From Lachnospiraceae bacterium (GTDB taxonomy: Bacteria > Bacillota > Clostridia > Lachnospirales > Lachnospiraceae), in the NCBI GenBank assembly GCA_021204285.1, contig JAJPZP010000048.1, forward strand, positions 1 through 6,472: a DNA stretch of 6,472 bases. Reading direction: 5' to 3'. Position numbers and translations under genes: made by a program. The notes under the pieces were generated by a model. That model ran no database searches. It saw nothing but the letters and a program-made list of their open reading frames with translations, and was not told the origin of the DNA. This document shows, piece after piece, positions 6,225 through 6,472 of this stretch. How positions within the stretch are numbered: the first letter of the stretch is position 1; every line of letters starts with the position of its first letter.

Positions 6225-6246
6225 CATGTTTCTCTTTACTTTTCCA
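6218..6246 (-). promoter_or_regulatory. Candidate coaX promoter overlapping the inverted-repeat arm
   Basis: On the minus strand, TGGAAA (6246-6241, 4 of 6) is followed after 17 nt by TACACT (6223-6218), with TG at 6226-6225 making an extended -10. The -10 box lies inside the outer arm of the inverted-repeat element. A start near 6211 would place most of that element in the coaX leader. Confidence 0.45.
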
Positions 6247-6253
6247 TCGTTTT

Positions 6254-6283
6254 ATGCCACACTATTTGAAGAAAGCTTATAAT
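6254..6283 (+). promoter_or_regulatory. Candidate coaBC promoter
   Basis: ATGCCA (6254-6259, 4 of 6) is followed after 18 nt by a perfect TATAAT (6278-6283). Transcription would begin near 6290, giving a leader of about 77 nt before coaBC. This is the only full consensus -10 box I noticed in the intergenic stretch. Confidence 0.55.
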
Positions 6284-6291
6284 TTCCAGAG

Positions 6292-6348
6292 TAACTGAGA
6301 AGCAGACAGGCTCTTCATGCATAGAGACCATTTCGTGAATCGCAGTTA
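6292..6348 (+). other. Possible folded leader of coaBC
   Basis: TAACTG (6292-6297) is the reverse complement of CAGTTA (6343-6348). Nested inside, TTCATG (6314-6319) can pair with CGTGAA (6334-6339), including one G-U pair. The outer arm ends 3 nt before the AAGGAGG ribosome binding site. The stems are short and may be chance. The rest of 6069-6366 holds the two promoters and the inverted-repeat element described separately, and no gene that I can support. Confidence 0.25.
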
Positions 6349-6366
6349 AAGAAGGAGGATTCCCCC

Positions 6367-6472
6367 ATGCTGAAAAATAAATGCGTTGTCCTCGGCGTCA
6401 CCGGGAGCATCGCCGCCTATAAGATCGCGTCCCTCGCGAGTGCACTGAAGAAGCTGCACTGCGACGTGCAGG
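6367..6472 (+). CDS. coaBC: Phosphopantothenoylcysteine decarboxylase / phosphopantothenate-cysteine ligase, 5' part only
   Basis: The first 35 codons are visible and the gene runs off the window end. The bifunctional CoaBC (Dfp) couples phosphopantothenate to cysteine (CoaB, C-terminal half) and decarboxylates the product to phosphopantetheine (CoaC, N-terminal FMN-binding half), directly after the CoaX step. The visible part has a beta strand followed by GVTGSIAAYK (10-19), the FMN-phosphate loop of the HFCD flavoprotein family, then a helix (ASLASALKKL). AAGGAGG (6352-6358) lies 8 nt before the ATG, so the start is secure. A monofunctional flavoprotein of the same fold (CoaC alone, or UbiX/EpiD-type) cannot be excluded from 35 residues. 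The divergent coaX makes CoaBC by far the likeliest. A consensus -10 promoter lies at 6254-6283. Confidence 0.87.
   Translation, partial: MLKNKCVVLGVTGSIAAYKIASLASALKKLHCDVQ

Overview
The window looks like chromosomal DNA of a Gram-positive Firmicute, most likely a Lachnospiraceae-type clostridium. The pointers are a class B sortase, a lipobox lipoprotein with an acidic linker, strong AGGAGG-type ribosome binding sites, sigma-A-like promoters, a type III pantothenate kinase (CoaX) and GC in the mid-50s by eye. The genus cannot be fixed from this sequence. There is no phage, insertion sequence, CRISPR array, tRNA or rRNA. Every substantial gene can be placed in a family except the lipoprotein.

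Layout. A class B sortase gene (76-939, +) ends in a strong intrinsic terminator (954-987). A tightly overlapping two-gene unit follows: a MurL-type UDP-MurNAc-L-Ala-L-Glu epimerase (1010-2395, +) and a MurD-family ligase (2389-3717, +). A lipoprotein gene of unknown function (4457-3720, -) converges on murD with a 2-nt gap. A divergent promoter region of about 170 nt separates it from an M50 (site-2-protease-like) membrane metalloprotease (4626-5300, +). That gene converges with coaX (6068-5301, -), and the two stop codons abut. After a non-coding stretch of about 300 nt (6069-6366) comes the start of coaBC (6367 to the window end, +).

How the genes work together. The sortase and the MurL/MurD pair all serve the cell wall. 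MurL beside a MurD homologue is the arrangement of the alternative D-glutamate route first described in Xanthomonas. There the ligase adds L-Glu to UDP-MurNAc-L-Ala, and MurL epimerises the glutamyl residue in an ATP-dependent step, bypassing glutamate racemase. This MurD also departs from the usual NDSKATN substrate-side motif, which supports that reading. CoaX (step 1) and CoaBC (steps 2 and 3) are divergent neighbours in coenzyme A synthesis.

The main unexplained structure is a GC-rich inverted-repeat element of about 96 nt (6129-6224) between coaX and coaBC. It folds on paper into a closed stem enclosing two hairpins, one capped by a GNRA-type loop on the minus strand. One of its arms carries a plausible coaX promoter -10 box. 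It could be a structured coaX leader or a dispersed intergenic repeat.
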